A DNA stretch of 51,849 nucleotides from Oscillospiraceae bacterium (GCA_021769725.1 JAETSI010000019.1:1-51849), one strand, 5' to 3'. Shown: positions 43,201 to 51,688, counted from the first letter of the stretch. Numbers and translations: made by a program. The notes: generated from the sequence alone by a model not told the origin.

Positions 43201-43342
43201 TCTCGGATGTCTTAACGTTGCGTCTCACGATGCGCAGAACGACTGGCTCCTTGTATACGTAAAGGATTCTGCCAACGGTGGAATTACACTGGACGCAAAC
43301 AAGCAGCATACTTATGCCGCTGTAAGCTATATGGATTATTAA
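40277..43342 (+). CDS. Giant PilX-like minor pilin, candidate tip adhesin
   Basis: A 1021-residue protein with a prepilin-like start: basic METEKKRTLKG, then SILFTVVSVLALM hydrophobic helix (12-38), without the Glu5 of ordinary pilins, as in PilX/GspK-like subunits. The exterior part is huge for a pilin. It includes a G/N-rich region (residues 155-190), a beta-helix, bactofilin-like block (about 380-455: GNVEFTGNNGTYYIAGDVKV, GDVKLDRQITIDGDLVVGGK), a proline/glycine linker (545-570) and two further beta-rich domains. GGAAAGGTGG precedes the ATG. Position after pilO and before two minor pilins fits a PilY1-like tip or priming role; this is inference. Confidence 0.75.
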   Translation: METEKKRTLKGSILFTVVSVLALMTIFMTSALALAAAANKRAHKTYSASQASYTARAAIDSVLAAVGTNNEFANAVESLPQNGKFEVEIGINSPSLGKIDSATVEYAGKTTIFDPNTKAWTEKNLIKITAEVTMGGETTKLVSHVIQDPVVKSDDGPGFLTMGGAGAANGNNGSIFGGAYYGMGHGHDGGTWNGNLTYIEWNPYDGKLTTLDDKQYLTNEQYELKDVNRVEAFMVVNGNFRLPTYLTVHYTQLGKGVQIWGDLEMVNGGMTVNMSGPLRNEMASRSLKFNEIPYLYVDGKISMSNQDFSYGDGTYPFNIFCGSLNLDAGKLNSYADIYCYDKDKTTTIRTNDTALYGWSESLIEGGDGYSSSGGGIFSKGNVEFTGNNGTYYIAGDVKVDGDVKLDRQITIDGDLVVGGKLSMNNDNIKVNGKVYANTYEGGRIQTPGGDQLKDGYTKKPVSYIIAKDVAYEADAGDGTTILQPVEYMWLKPEVLDAFAGYTQLTNEDGTPTNAYDFGGATIPIEYLIIEDWDKSFEGLEPPPNWGQPGGPGFTPGPDPESPGTVEEFVPDLNQVKNFREGYFDPTGKEVTEAEAKKPTTPFYNGNQDTIELLPLKQYYTDTGESAIFPVYAEKETILGLSGPVKGTEGHFGKETPQEVNNRTYNGTAQLVGHVTESCTLTGLFTKAVTIDANGSDVHVLIKNAKFQNDDNPSEARIYVNELNGGKVYFTFAGEVECFYDNPAEKEESQVIQTVFEVMDKWGIEKNVQAPQGAITNVITSANASGRTITINGVDAKLTGMFDGVTINIVPPAADSIWIQLDNFYAQNGAKIVIKDIGADGSQIGGQVNFYVTGTNNHMTNGEIVTESFLKFAHSNETVQIVTDFDNPTLRVKDAEGKDYPFMTAPKVNMYSEKGAKFKGSNGFFITAFVRAPYMDFDVPTLSSAYDGCLSRIYYDGIRMDRAGNRNGQGPARFGVLGCLNVASHDAQNDWLLVYVKDSANGGITLDANKQHTYAAVSYMDY

Positions 43343-43355
43343 GGAGGAGTGAAAC

Positions 43356-43739
43356 ATGAAGAAAAAGAAAAAGCTTAAGGGAATGACCCTGATCGAGATA
43401 ATCGTATCTATTGCTGTTTTCGCAATGATTTCACTTATCCTTGTAATGCTCGGTTCATCAGTCAATGCGCAGCGGAGATCTGCAAAAAAGGTAAATGATA
43501 AGGTGGCATTTCAAGGTCCGATTGCCGAGGCTCAGAATGATGAAAATTCCCTGCTGATGAATGATGAATACGAGATCGTCGTCAAGAAGAAAGGTTCAGA
43601 CAGCACAAGCTCAGTAGTAAAAGGAAAACTTTACAGTGCTCAGGGCTATATCATTGACGAGGATGGCAATAAGGTAGCAGATCCCGATGCTGAAAAGGCT
43701 AATCTCAAGTATATTGAGATTCAGAAGCCAACACCGTAA
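43356..43739 (+). CDS. Minor prepilin
   Basis: A 127-residue type IV prepilin: basic leader MKKKKKLKG, cleavage before MTLIEIIVS, Glu5 present, and a hydrophobic helix to about residue 30. The soluble domain is short and polar, with an SAQGYIIDEDGNKV stretch and no cysteine pair. AAGGAGG precedes the ATG. It is probably one of the minor pilins that prime assembly, in the usual place next to a PilX-like gene. Confidence 0.88.
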   Translation: MKKKKKLKGMTLIEIIVSIAVFAMISLILVMLGSSVNAQRRSAKKVNDKVAFQGPIAEAQNDENSLLMNDEYEIVVKKKGSDSTSSVVKGKLYSAQGYIIDEDGNKVADPDAEKANLKYIEIQKPTP

Positions 43740-43752
43740 GGGAGGAGTATCT

Positions 43753-44946
43753 ATGGAAAAAAAGCGAACCCAAAAGGGCTTTACCCTCATAGAACTCATT
43801 ATAGTCATGGCAGTTTTCAGTATTTTGATGGTAGCTGTCATGAGTATAGTCAATCCGTTGTCAAAGGTTGTGAAAAAAGCCTCCATACAGGAGGCTAACA
43901 CCGCAGCGGTAGACAATATGAAGCGTTACATGGAGGGATCCGTCAGATATGCGGACTGTATTGAGGTATATGTTGGTGATCTGACAGATTTTAATGGCAA
44001 TGACCTTATACCTCCTATGGGGCTTGATGATGAAACCTATGCGGCAAGAAACTTTATAGAAAATCATTATATGAACAGAACGAATCCCGGTACTGAAGAT
44101 CCGCTTACAGGAAAGGTAAGAATGCTGAAGATCGACAATGGAGATGCTGGCAGGATTACAGAGTATGAGTGGGATTTTGAAACTGGATACACTTATGTAC
44201 AATTTGATAACAAAGGCAAGAAAGTGCAGGTACAAGATAAAGATTCAGACGGAAATCTCATGTACGACGCAGATGGAAAAGCAATAATGGTTGATGATTA
44301 CGGCATAGAGCACGCTGAACTCAGTAATATGACTGTTGACAACAGCGTAATCAATCCGGTTTATTATGAAAATTATTCATTCTACTTTCAACCCGGCTAC
44401 AATACAACGTCAGTAATTACTGATGAGTCGATGATAAACAGCATATCCGGTTTTAATACAGCTGACGACAAGCCTGACATATACTACAGTTCAATCGTTC
44501 CTGTGGATATGCCAAACGGCGCTAAATCGCCGAGTTTCAGTCCTGAACTGTTCTCTCTTACAGTAATGACCTACAAGAAAGACGGTTCATTTGGTCAGAC
44601 AGCCGATGATGTTAGCACACCGGAGGACGAATCACAGCTGATATTCAGATCGCCGTTTGCAGTTTCCAATATCAATATGTCTCTTGTAAATATTAATTCA
44701 TCGTTCAGCAGCGAAAGACCGAGCGATAAGTACGGTCCCGTCAGATGGAAGGGAAAGCCGGGCGGATACCCCAACAGCTTCGATCCTACCGATAAGGTTG
44801 ACGTATCGTCGCCAAAGGACGGAATATGGGATTATGAAGAGATAAACACAAGACAGGCAGCTCTTATCAATAAGAGATTCTTCAGCTATCCGGAAAAAGA
44901 CGGTGACTGCATTTACTTCATTTATACACTTCCTGATATGGAATAA
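43753..44946 (+). CDS. Large minor prepilin
   Basis: A 397-residue prepilin with leader MEKKRTQKG, cleavage before FTLIELIIVM, and a hydrophobic helix to about residue 32. The exterior domain of about 350 residues is rich in D, N and Y, and contains a Ca-binding-like DKDSDGNLMYDADGK stretch (about 158-172). The frame is open upstream, but ATG 43753 with GGAGGAG is the start. PilJ/PilW-like size. Last gene of the first pilus transcript, followed by a terminator. Confidence 0.85.
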   Translation: MEKKRTQKGFTLIELIIVMAVFSILMVAVMSIVNPLSKVVKKASIQEANTAAVDNMKRYMEGSVRYADCIEVYVGDLTDFNGNDLIPPMGLDDETYAARNFIENHYMNRTNPGTEDPLTGKVRMLKIDNGDAGRITEYEWDFETGYTYVQFDNKGKKVQVQDKDSDGNLMYDADGKAIMVDDYGIEHAELSNMTVDNSVINPVYYENYSFYFQPGYNTTSVITDESMINSISGFNTADDKPDIYYSSIVPVDMPNGAKSPSFSPELFSLTVMTYKKDGSFGQTADDVSTPEDESQLIFRSPFAVSNINMSLVNINSSFSSERPSDKYGPVRWKGKPGGYPNSFDPTDKVDVSSPKDGIWDYEEINTRQAALINKRFFSYPEKDGDCIYFIYTLPDME

Positions 44947-44978
44947 TTGAAGTGATAAAATTACAGAACAGGTAAAAA

Positions 44979-45008
44979 ACAGGCAGCAGTTTTAATGCTG
45001 CTGCCTGT
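44979..45008. terminator. Bidirectional terminator between the minor pilin and pilD
   Basis: An 11-bp perfect stem (44979-44989 with 44998-45008) between convergent genes. The plus side continues TAATTTATTTG and the minus side continues TTTTTTACC. Confidence 0.85.
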
Positions 45009-45019
45009 AATTTATTTGT

Positions 45020-45859
45020 TTAGTGCAACGGATTTTTCAGAAATCCTATGTACCAGTCGGCAATCTCATTTCCCCAGAGCAGACCTACCGCAATTCCTAT
45101 TGCAAGAAAAGGTCCGAAAGCAAATTTGGATTCTCCGGAAACCATTTTATTTATTATGCCGCCAAGAGCGGCAGCAACTATTCCGATTAATGTTGAAACG
45201 ATAACAGCCTTAGTTCCGAGAACAGCTCCGGCTGTCAGCATAAGAAGCGTATCGCCCAGTTCGATGGCACGAAAATCCTCCCCGAATTTTTTTCTGATAA
45301 TCGGGCGGCTGATTTCGCCGATGAGGAAAAACGGAATGCTAATCACAAAAGCTCCGATAACCCGATTGAGGATCGTTACCTCGTCGGTGAACAGAGCAAG
45401 CGGAACGGAAAGCATCAGGATTACTGTAAGGATGATTTCACTGATTTCCATAGTATCCCAGTCCATAAATCCTATTACTATAAGGAGAGACATGATAATA
45501 CAGGTTATTATGGCTTCAGCATTAATATCAATTACCCAGAAAGTCAATACATAGAGAATGCCGTTTAGAGCTTCGACAATAGGATATCTGGGTGAGATCT
45601 TTTCTCCGCAGCTGTGACACTTTCCACGAAGGAAAAGCCAGCTGAAAACCGGGATCATGTCAATAGGTCTGATTCTTGTTCCGCAGGTCATGCAGTGGGA
45701 GGAACGCTTTATGAGCGATTCGCCTCTGGGCAGCCTGATTATTACGACGTTAAGAAAGCTTCCTATGCAGATCCCAAGCAGAAAAATCATTCCGAGAAAG
45801 GTTAGCTGGAATGTTAAACCGGTAAATTCATCATGAAGCATATTTTTGAATTCAAACAT
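45020..45859 (-). CDS. pilD: Prepilin peptidase PilD
   Basis: A 279-residue membrane aspartic protease that cleaves and usually N-methylates prepilins. The N-terminal half has GSFLNVVIIRLPRGESL and the zinc cysteines CMTC/CHSC (C56, C59, C81, C84). The catalytic aspartates fall in FMDWDTMEIS (D133 or D135) and ELGDTLLML (D203); the second differs from the usual GxGDxK in lacking the first glycine and the lysine. Eight membrane helices are expected. AGGAG precedes the ATG. It is the only pilus gene on the minus strand. Confidence 0.92.
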   Translation of the reverse strand: MFEFKNMLHDEFTGLTFQLTFLGMIFLLGICIGSFLNVVIIRLPRGESLIKRSSHCMTCGTRIRPIDMIPVFSWLFLRGKCHSCGEKISPRYPIVEALNGILYVLTFWVIDINAEAIITCIIMSLLIVIGFMDWDTMEISEIILTVILMLSVPLALFTDEVTILNRVIGAFVISIPFFLIGEISRPIIRKKFGEDFRAIELGDTLLMLTAGAVLGTKAVIVSTLIGIVAAALGGIINKMVSGESKFAFGPFLAIGIAVGLLWGNEIADWYIGFLKNPLH

Positions 45860-45964
45860 GATTTTACTCTCCTTTAAAATGTTAATAATGTATATTACTA
45901 TTATATCACATTATATATAAAATTCAAGCAATTTAAGTAAATTTTTAATAAGCGGAGGTTTATT

Positions 45965-47647
45965 ATGAGAAACGAAAGAATTGGCGACTACCTTGTCAAC
46001 CAGGGACTTATCACGAGCGATCAGCTTTCTCAGGTTCTTGCAGCACAGAAGGAGTCCAACGGAACAAAGAAATTCGGCGACGTTGTTGTCGAACTCGGAT
46101 TTATGACCGAGCTGAATTTTGCCAAGGCTCTTGCAGGAAATCTGAGAGTTCAGTATGTCGATCTTGACAATATTGAGATCAACACAGAAGCCGTTCAGCT
46201 TGTTCCCGAAGCTCTTGCAAGAAAGCACACGGTAATCGCAATCAATGTTCAGGGAAAAAGACTTACTGTTGCAACCAACGACCCTGTAAACTTTATCGTA
46301 CTTGAGGATATCAAGGTATCCACAGGTATGGATACTGTTCCTGTTCTTGCAACGACTTCGGCTATCAACAAGGCTATCGGCAAGTGTTACTCAATGCAGA
46401 ACGTTGACAGCGTTATCGACAGCGTAAACGCAATGGGCGGCGACCTTGGCGAAATGTCGGCAGACGACGCCGAATCAAAAGACAGAGTTGAAAGCGCTCC
46501 TATCGTTAAGCTTGCAACGACAATTATTGAAAACTCTTACAGAGCCGACGCTACCGATATTCATATCGAGCCTTTCAAGACTTACACTCGTATTCGTATC
46601 CGTGTAAACGGCGACCTTGTTGAACTGATGAACATCTCCAGCGCCGTACACAGCGCTCTTACCACACGTCTCAAGCTTATCAGCGGCATGAATATCGCTG
46701 AAAAGAGAATCCCGCAGGACGGCCGTTTCACACAGGTCGTTGACGGAACTACACTTGACGTCCGTGTCTCCTCGCTTCCTACGGTACATGGTGAAAAGAT
46801 CGTTATCCGAATTCTTTCAACAGGACAGATTGCTCTTCGTAAGATCACAGACCTTGGTATGTCGGACTACAACTATGCGATGTTCGAGCATATGCTCCGT
46901 GTTCCCCACGGCGTTATCCTCGTAACAGGTCCTACCGGTTCCGGTAAAACTACTACCCTTTACGCCGCTCTCGGAGAGCTTGCAAAGCCTAACGTAAACG
47001 TAATTACGGTTGAGGACCCTGTCGAAAAAGCTATCGACGGAATCAATCAGTGTCAGGTAAACACAAAGGCAGGAATGACTTTTGCCGCTGCTCTCCGTTC
47101 AATTCTCCGTCAGGATCCTGATATCGTAATGGTCGGAGAAATGCGTGACGCCGAGACTGCCGACATCGGTATCCGTGCCGCTATCACCGGACACCTTGTA
47201 CTTTCAACATTACATACCAACGACGCTGCTTCGACGGTTGTCCGTCTCGTTGATATGGGCGTAGCTCCTTACATGGTTGCTACATCACTTATCGGCGTTA
47301 TTGCTCAGCGACTCATAAAAGTTTTATGCCCGGAGTGCAAAAAGCCCAGAATGTCCACAGAAGAAGAAAATGAACTTATGGGTATTCCGCATTCTATCGA
47401 GATCTATGAACCATGCGGCTGCCAGGTGTGCAATAATACAGGCTACAGGGGCAGAACTGCTATTCACGAGATCATTCACTGTAATTCAAAGGTATCATCT
47501 ATTATCGCAGCAGGCGGTACAAAAGAAGAAATTGAGGCTGCTGCAAAGGAGATCGGCACCAAACTTCTTCGTGACAATGCTTCTGAACTTGTTCAGGCAG
47601 GTCAGACATCAATAGATGAGCTTGTCAGGGCTACATTCTCCGTATAA
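45965..47647 (+). CDS. pilB: Type IV pilus extension ATPase PilB
   Basis: A 560-residue GspE/PulE ATPase. It has an N-terminal GspE-N domain (residues 1-145, RIGDYLVNQGLIT), Walker A GPTGSGKT (322-329), Asp box VEDPVE, Walker B DIVMVGEMRD (386-395), His box GHLVLSTLHTND, and a zinc site (C455, C458, C484/C486, C489). GGAGGT precedes the ATG. It is divergent from pilD and followed by pilT after 24 nt, giving the extension and retraction motor pair. Confidence 0.96.
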   Translation: MRNERIGDYLVNQGLITSDQLSQVLAAQKESNGTKKFGDVVVELGFMTELNFAKALAGNLRVQYVDLDNIEINTEAVQLVPEALARKHTVIAINVQGKRLTVATNDPVNFIVLEDIKVSTGMDTVPVLATTSAINKAIGKCYSMQNVDSVIDSVNAMGGDLGEMSADDAESKDRVESAPIVKLATTIIENSYRADATDIHIEPFKTYTRIRIRVNGDLVELMNISSAVHSALTTRLKLISGMNIAEKRIPQDGRFTQVVDGTTLDVRVSSLPTVHGEKIVIRILSTGQIALRKITDLGMSDYNYAMFEHMLRVPHGVILVTGPTGSGKTTTLYAALGELAKPNVNVITVEDPVEKAIDGINQCQVNTKAGMTFAAALRSILRQDPDIVMVGEMRDAETADIGIRAAITGHLVLSTLHTNDAASTVVRLVDMGVAPYMVATSLIGVIAQRLIKVLCPECKKPRMSTEEENELMGIPHSIEIYEPCGCQVCNNTGYRGRTAIHEIIHCNSKVSSIIAAGGTKEEIEAAAKEIGTKLLRDNASELVQAGQTSIDELVRATFSV

Positions 47648-47671
47648 TCTTACCAGGGAGGAAATAATAAA

Positions 47672-48745
47672 ATGGCTATTATCGAAATTCACAGAATCCT
47701 TGACGAGGTTCGTCTCCTCGGCTGCTCGGATCTTCATTTTACTGACAGGATCGCTCCGGTTGTACGTCTTAACGGTACTCTCAGGACAATGCGTTCCCAG
47801 TACCCTGAAATGGATGAGGAGGAGATCCTGGACATTGTTCATCAGATGACCAACGACGCTCAGCAGACAAGCGTAAACAATCACCATGACACCGATTTCT
47901 CGTTCACAACCAGAAGCGGTTATCGTCACCGTGTAAACGTATATTTTCAGAAAGGCAAGCCGGCTATCGCTATCCGACTTCTGAGAAACGATATCCCGAC
48001 GCTGGAGGACCTCGGACTTCCGCCTATTCTTGCAGATTTTTCAATGCGTCCCCGTGGACTGGTGCTTGTAACGGGTCCTACCGGTTCAGGAAAATCCACA
48101 ACTCTTGCCGGAATGATCGACTTTGTAAATCTTAACAAGAGCGCTCACGTAATCACTGTTGAAGATCCTATTGAGTATGTACACGAGCATAAGCGCTGCA
48201 TGGTAAATCAGAGAGAGATCGGCGACGACGTTCCATCGTTTTCTCTTGCACTTCGTGCCGCTCTCCGTGAAGACCCCGATGTAATCCTCGTAGGAGAAAT
48301 GCGTGACTTTGAGACCATCCAGGCTGCTGTAACCGCTGCCGAAACGGGACATCTCGTACTTTCAACGCTTCATACAACATCTGCCGCCGATACGATCAAC
48401 CGTATCATCGACGTATACCCGGAGCATCAGCAGCAGCAGATCAGAACACAGCTTGCCAACAATCTGGTAGGCGTTATTTCGCAGACGCTTATCCCCAAGA
48501 AAGACAATACCGGACGTGTTGCCTGCATGGAGATACTTAACGTTACCGATGCTATTTCGGCAATGATACGTGATAACAAGATACATCTCATTCAGTCGGC
48601 TATTCAGACCGGTAAGCAGCAGGGCATGATGAGCCTTGACCAGGAACTTGCACGCTATGTCAAGAATAACGTTATCAGCGAAGTTGATGCACTTGATAAG
48701 TGTCAGGATAAGCAGGAATTCTATCGTTTCCTCTCACAGATGTAA
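47672..48745 (+). CDS. pilT: Type IV pilus retraction ATPase PilT
   Basis: A 357-residue retraction motor. Walker A is GPTGSGKS (135-142), with VEDPIEYVHEHK, the DPDVILVGEMRD Walker B and GHLVLSTLHTTSA. The AIRNLIRE-type C-terminal motif of PilT is present as AISAMIRDNK. AGGGAGG precedes the ATG. Its presence indicates retractile pili with twitching or tight-adhesion capacity rather than a secretion-only pseudopilus. Confidence 0.96.
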   Translation: MAIIEIHRILDEVRLLGCSDLHFTDRIAPVVRLNGTLRTMRSQYPEMDEEEILDIVHQMTNDAQQTSVNNHHDTDFSFTTRSGYRHRVNVYFQKGKPAIAIRLLRNDIPTLEDLGLPPILADFSMRPRGLVLVTGPTGSGKSTTLAGMIDFVNLNKSAHVITVEDPIEYVHEHKRCMVNQREIGDDVPSFSLALRAALREDPDVILVGEMRDFETIQAAVTAAETGHLVLSTLHTTSAADTINRIIDVYPEHQQQQIRTQLANNLVGVISQTLIPKKDNTGRVACMEILNVTDAISAMIRDNKIHLIQSAIQTGKQQGMMSLDQELARYVKNNVISEVDALDKCQDKQEFYRFLSQM

Positions 48746-48763
48746 TCACGGCTGGCAAATCGC

Positions 48764-48791
48764 TTGACAAGAACTATACAAATTGTATTAT
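48764..48791 (+). promoter_or_regulatory. Possible distal promoter of pilA
   Basis: TTGACA (48764-48769) and TATTAT (48786-48791), 16 bp apart, directly after pilT. Confidence 0.55.
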
Positions 48792-48938
48792 AAACTGTTA
48801 ATATTACATATATTAGAATTAACATTTAATTAATTTTCAAAATATTGTGCAATATGACGAAAACGCCAAAAAAAAGGTGGCTATTTACCGTTTGGATGTA
48901 AAAAATGCATTTTAAATGAAATTTTTTTCAGAAAAGTA

Positions 48939-48967
48939 TTGACAGTTTATGAATAAAATGCTATACT
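48939..48967 (+). promoter_or_regulatory. Proximal promoter of pilA
   Basis: TTGACA (48939-48944), a 17-bp spacer and TATACT (48962-48967). The leader of about 170 nt to the ATG at 49145 contains a TGTGCA/TGCACA hairpin (49098-49103 with 49112-49117). The rest of 48746-49144 is AT-rich, with nothing else recognised. Confidence 0.8.
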
Positions 48968-49144
48968 ATAATTACAGCAAGGGTAAAGGGAAAATAAAAA
49001 ATCGCATTAGTTGGTGTTTCAATATAGGCAAATTTACTAACAGTTATTAAGATTGAATCATCACGGTGCATAGAGAATCCCTTGAACCAGAAAACAGTGT
49101 GCATGAACGACTGCACAAAATTATTATTAAGGAGGTTTTTCACC

Positions 49145-49675
49145 ATGAAAAACACAAAGAAGAAAGGTTTTACACTCATTGAGCTCATCGTTGTTATTGC
49201 TATCATCGGTGTTCTCGCAGCTATCCTCGTTCCCGCTATGCTTGGCTATGTAAAGAAGTCCAAGATCACATCTGCAAACTCATCTGCAGCATCTCTCTAC
49301 GATGCTATCAATACTGTTCTTACAGAGCTTGATGAAGAGGGTTATGATACTGGTTCAATCAAGACCATTGATCATGCTAAAAATGCTGTGACTGTTACTG
49401 TTGCAGAGGATGCTGAACCTTCCGGTAAGCCGGACGGCGGAGAAGTTTACAAGTCAATCAAAGAGTACTTCAATGAAGTTAAGAAGGTTGAATTCAAATC
49501 TAAGATTGCTGGCGGTACTTGCGCAGCAGTTGCTGTTAAGCAGGATTCAACATACACAGGTACAAAGCCTACTGTTGTAACAAAGAAGAACTATAAGAAG
49601 TATTCTAACAAGCTTGACGATGCTCTTACAGATGCATTTAAAAAGGCTGACGTTGAGGAAGCATCAGGTACATGA
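49145..49675 (+). CDS. pilA: Major type IV pilin PilA
   Basis: A 176-residue prepilin: leader MKNTKKKG, cleavage before FTLIELIVVIA with Glu5, and the canonical hydrophobic helix ending in MLGYVKKSK. The exterior domain is lysine-rich with one cysteine, and no disulfide loop is evident. Two promoters, a very good AAGGAGGT and codon choices like those of pilB/pilT suggest high expression, so it is the likely main subunit. A leaky terminator separates it from the protease gene. Confidence 0.92.
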   Translation: MKNTKKKGFTLIELIVVIAIIGVLAAILVPAMLGYVKKSKITSANSSAASLYDAINTVLTELDEEGYDTGSIKTIDHAKNAVTVTVAEDAEPSGKPDGGEVYKSIKEYFNEVKKVEFKSKIAGGTCAAVAVKQDSTYTGTKPTVVTKKNYKKYSNKLDDALTDAFKKADVEEASGT

Positions 49676-49692
49676 TAAAAATTCAGAGAAAA

Positions 49693-49717
49693 CTCCCACT
49701 ATGTGGGAGCTTTCTTT
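49693..49717 (+). terminator. Attenuating terminator after pilA
   Basis: A 7-bp CTCCCAC/GTGGGAG stem (49693-49699 with 49703-49709) followed by CTTTCTTT. It is short, so some read-through into the protease gene is likely. Confidence 0.65.
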
Positions 49718-49742
49718 ATTTAATACTGTAAAGGAAATAGCA

Positions 49743-50894
49743 ATGAAAAAAAGAGTAATGGTTCTGGCTGTCAGTGTGTCTGTTGTGCTTAGTGCCGGTC
49801 TTACCTACGGACTGACTTACAGCAAGTATAAACGTGAAATAGAATTCGGTAAAAAGAATGCCGATCTTTTGACTGCTTATGAGGATATAAAAAATAATTT
49901 TTACAAAATCGTAGATGATGAAACGCTGTGTGAGTATATGATAAAGGGAGTGCTTGATGCCTGCGATGAGGAATATTGTTACTTTAAAACATCCAACATG
50001 ATGGATGAAAACCGTGTGAACGGGGCAAGTTCGGTTTCAAGGAGTGGTTTCGGCGTTGACAAAAACCGTCACGATGAAATTGTTGTCACTTCTGTCGAGC
50101 CGGATTCACGTGCCGATGAAATGGGATTGAAAGTAAATGATGTTATCACAATGATAGACGGTGAAACGATAGCGGAAAAGGGCGGTTATTACAAGGCTAT
50201 CCGCAAACTTATGGGCAAGGACAGCACAACCATGAAGCTGCATATCCGCCGTGGCACGGAGGAGCTTGACATTGATTTCACACGGTACAATGTCATATCC
50301 GATTCGGAAAAAAGTTTTTACTCCGAGATAATGGAGGGCGATATCCTGTACATTCATTTTCTTCACTTCGACCAGAATTCAACTATTAGTTTTGAAGAAG
50401 CTCTGAATGAAAACGAGTTCAAGTCGGTTATTCTGGATCTGAGAAATAATCACGGCGGAGAAGTTCCCTACACCGCAGAGATTTTTGACTATTTTGCGGA
50501 AGCAGGAAGCAAAGTAACGTTAAAACACGAGAGAAGCGGCAAGGAGGAGATCTATTCAACCTCAACGGACGGAAACGAGATTGACTGCGGCGTTGCTGTT
50601 CTGGTAAACGAAAAAACGATCAGCTCCGGCGAGATACTGGCGGCTTTCTTCAAGGATACAGGCAGGGGCACGCTGATAGGTGAAAAGACATATGGAAAAG
50701 GCATTTTTCAGGTGCAGAATATGCTGGAAAGTATGCTGACGTATACCTATACTGCGGGGTATTTATATGTCAACGATATGCCGAATTATGATGAGGTTGG
50801 AGTGTACCCGGATATTGAAGTGATTATGGACGAATCTAAAATATTGACTCCGGATGATATTCAGCTTGAAAAAGCAATTGAAATTCTTAGCTGA
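49743..50894 (+). CDS. S41 family C-terminal processing peptidase
   Basis: A 383-residue serine protease with one N-terminal membrane anchor (residues 4-25), a helical region, a PDZ domain (about 105-185, DEIVVTSVEPDSRADEMGLKVNDVI) and an S41 catalytic domain. The nucleophile serine lies in EKTISSGEILAAFF and the general-base lysine in GEKTYGKGIFQ. ATG 49743 is the start; the frame upstream is non-coding and no strong ribosome binding site exists (AAGGAAAT). It is encoded between two pilin genes, suggesting pilus-linked quality control; a general housekeeping role is equally possible. Confidence 0.88.
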   Translation: MKKRVMVLAVSVSVVLSAGLTYGLTYSKYKREIEFGKKNADLLTAYEDIKNNFYKIVDDETLCEYMIKGVLDACDEEYCYFKTSNMMDENRVNGASSVSRSGFGVDKNRHDEIVVTSVEPDSRADEMGLKVNDVITMIDGETIAEKGGYYKAIRKLMGKDSTTMKLHIRRGTEELDIDFTRYNVISDSEKSFYSEIMEGDILYIHFLHFDQNSTISFEEALNENEFKSVILDLRNNHGGEVPYTAEIFDYFAEAGSKVTLKHERSGKEEIYSTSTDGNEIDCGVAVLVNEKTISSGEILAAFFKDTGRGTLIGEKTYGKGIFQVQNMLESMLTYTYTAGYLYVNDMPNYDEVGVYPDIEVIMDESKILTPDDIQLEKAIEILS

Positions 50895-50944
50895 ATGCAC
50901 AATAATAGCTTGCAAAATTTGTGAGATAAAACATAAATTTTTTG

Positions 50945-50973
50945 TTGACATTTTATTAATATTCTGGTATAAT
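50945..50973 (+). promoter_or_regulatory. Consensus promoter of the second pilin gene
   Basis: A perfect TTGACA (50945-50950), a 17-bp spacer and a perfect TATAAT (50968-50973). Confidence 0.9.
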
Positions 50974-51008
50974 ATACTTACATAAATGTAGCTGTTGGAG
51001 GCGTTGTT

Positions 51009-51635
51009 ATGAAAAAACGAAAAGGCTTTACGCTTATCGAACTTATTATAGTTATAGCTATTATTGGAATACTGGCTGCTGTTTTAATTCCAACATGGAA
51101 TACTTATATTTCAAAGGCACGGGTAAAGTCGCAGAATAATAATGCGAAGATAGTTTTTGATGCCGCACAGAAAGAATGTATTGACCTGAAACGCAGGGAC
51201 AGAACTCTCCGTAATGAAATTAGACGTCAGCAGGAAATTATAAATTCTCCCACTCAGGATGATACGGCTAAGAATCAGGCGAATGAAAACCTGAAAGAAG
51301 CTCTTGCAAAGCAGTACATGACAAATGATTTTTATTATTATTTTGACGGAAAGAACGGCTATGCCTGTGATGAAAACTGTAACGATATTTCTGCATCTGC
51401 TGAAATGAACAAGGAATTTTCTGATGCAATCAAGAGAAATATTTCCACATCCAGCGATGTTCTGTACAGACTTCATATTAAAGATTATAAGGTAGTATCT
51501 GTGGTTACGGCTAAAACTACGGGTGATAATTCTATAGGAACTTACCCTGTTATTCGTGAAAAAAGAACCAGCGGTGGAATAAAGAATTTTGATATGAGCA
51601 AGGCAGAAAAGAACTATAACTCCGAAGAGGCGTAA
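51009..51635 (+). CDS. Second type IV pilin
   Basis: A 208-residue prepilin with short leader MKKRKG, cleavage before FTLIELIIVIA with Glu5, and a hydrophobic helix ending in NTYISKARVK. The exterior domain has a long charged helix (about 60-100) and a CDENC pair (near residue 115) that could form a small disulfide. It has its own consensus promoter and terminator, so it can be made independently of pilA. It may be an alternative major pilin or an accessory subunit. Confidence 0.9.
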   Translation: MKKRKGFTLIELIIVIAIIGILAAVLIPTWNTYISKARVKSQNNNAKIVFDAAQKECIDLKRRDRTLRNEIRRQQEIINSPTQDDTAKNQANENLKEALAKQYMTNDFYYYFDGKNGYACDENCNDISASAEMNKEFSDAIKRNISTSSDVLYRLHIKDYKVVSVVTAKTTGDNSIGTYPVIREKRTSGGIKNFDMSKAEKNYNSEEA

Positions 51636-51653
51636 TAAAATTAAAGTGATATT

Positions 51654-51688
51654 AAAAGCATCCCTGTGTCAACAGGGATGCTTTTATG
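51654..51688 (+). terminator. Terminator of the second pilin gene
   Basis: A 14-bp perfect stem (51654-51667 with 51672-51685) with a GTCA loop; the T-run is part of the stem end. Confidence 0.9.
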
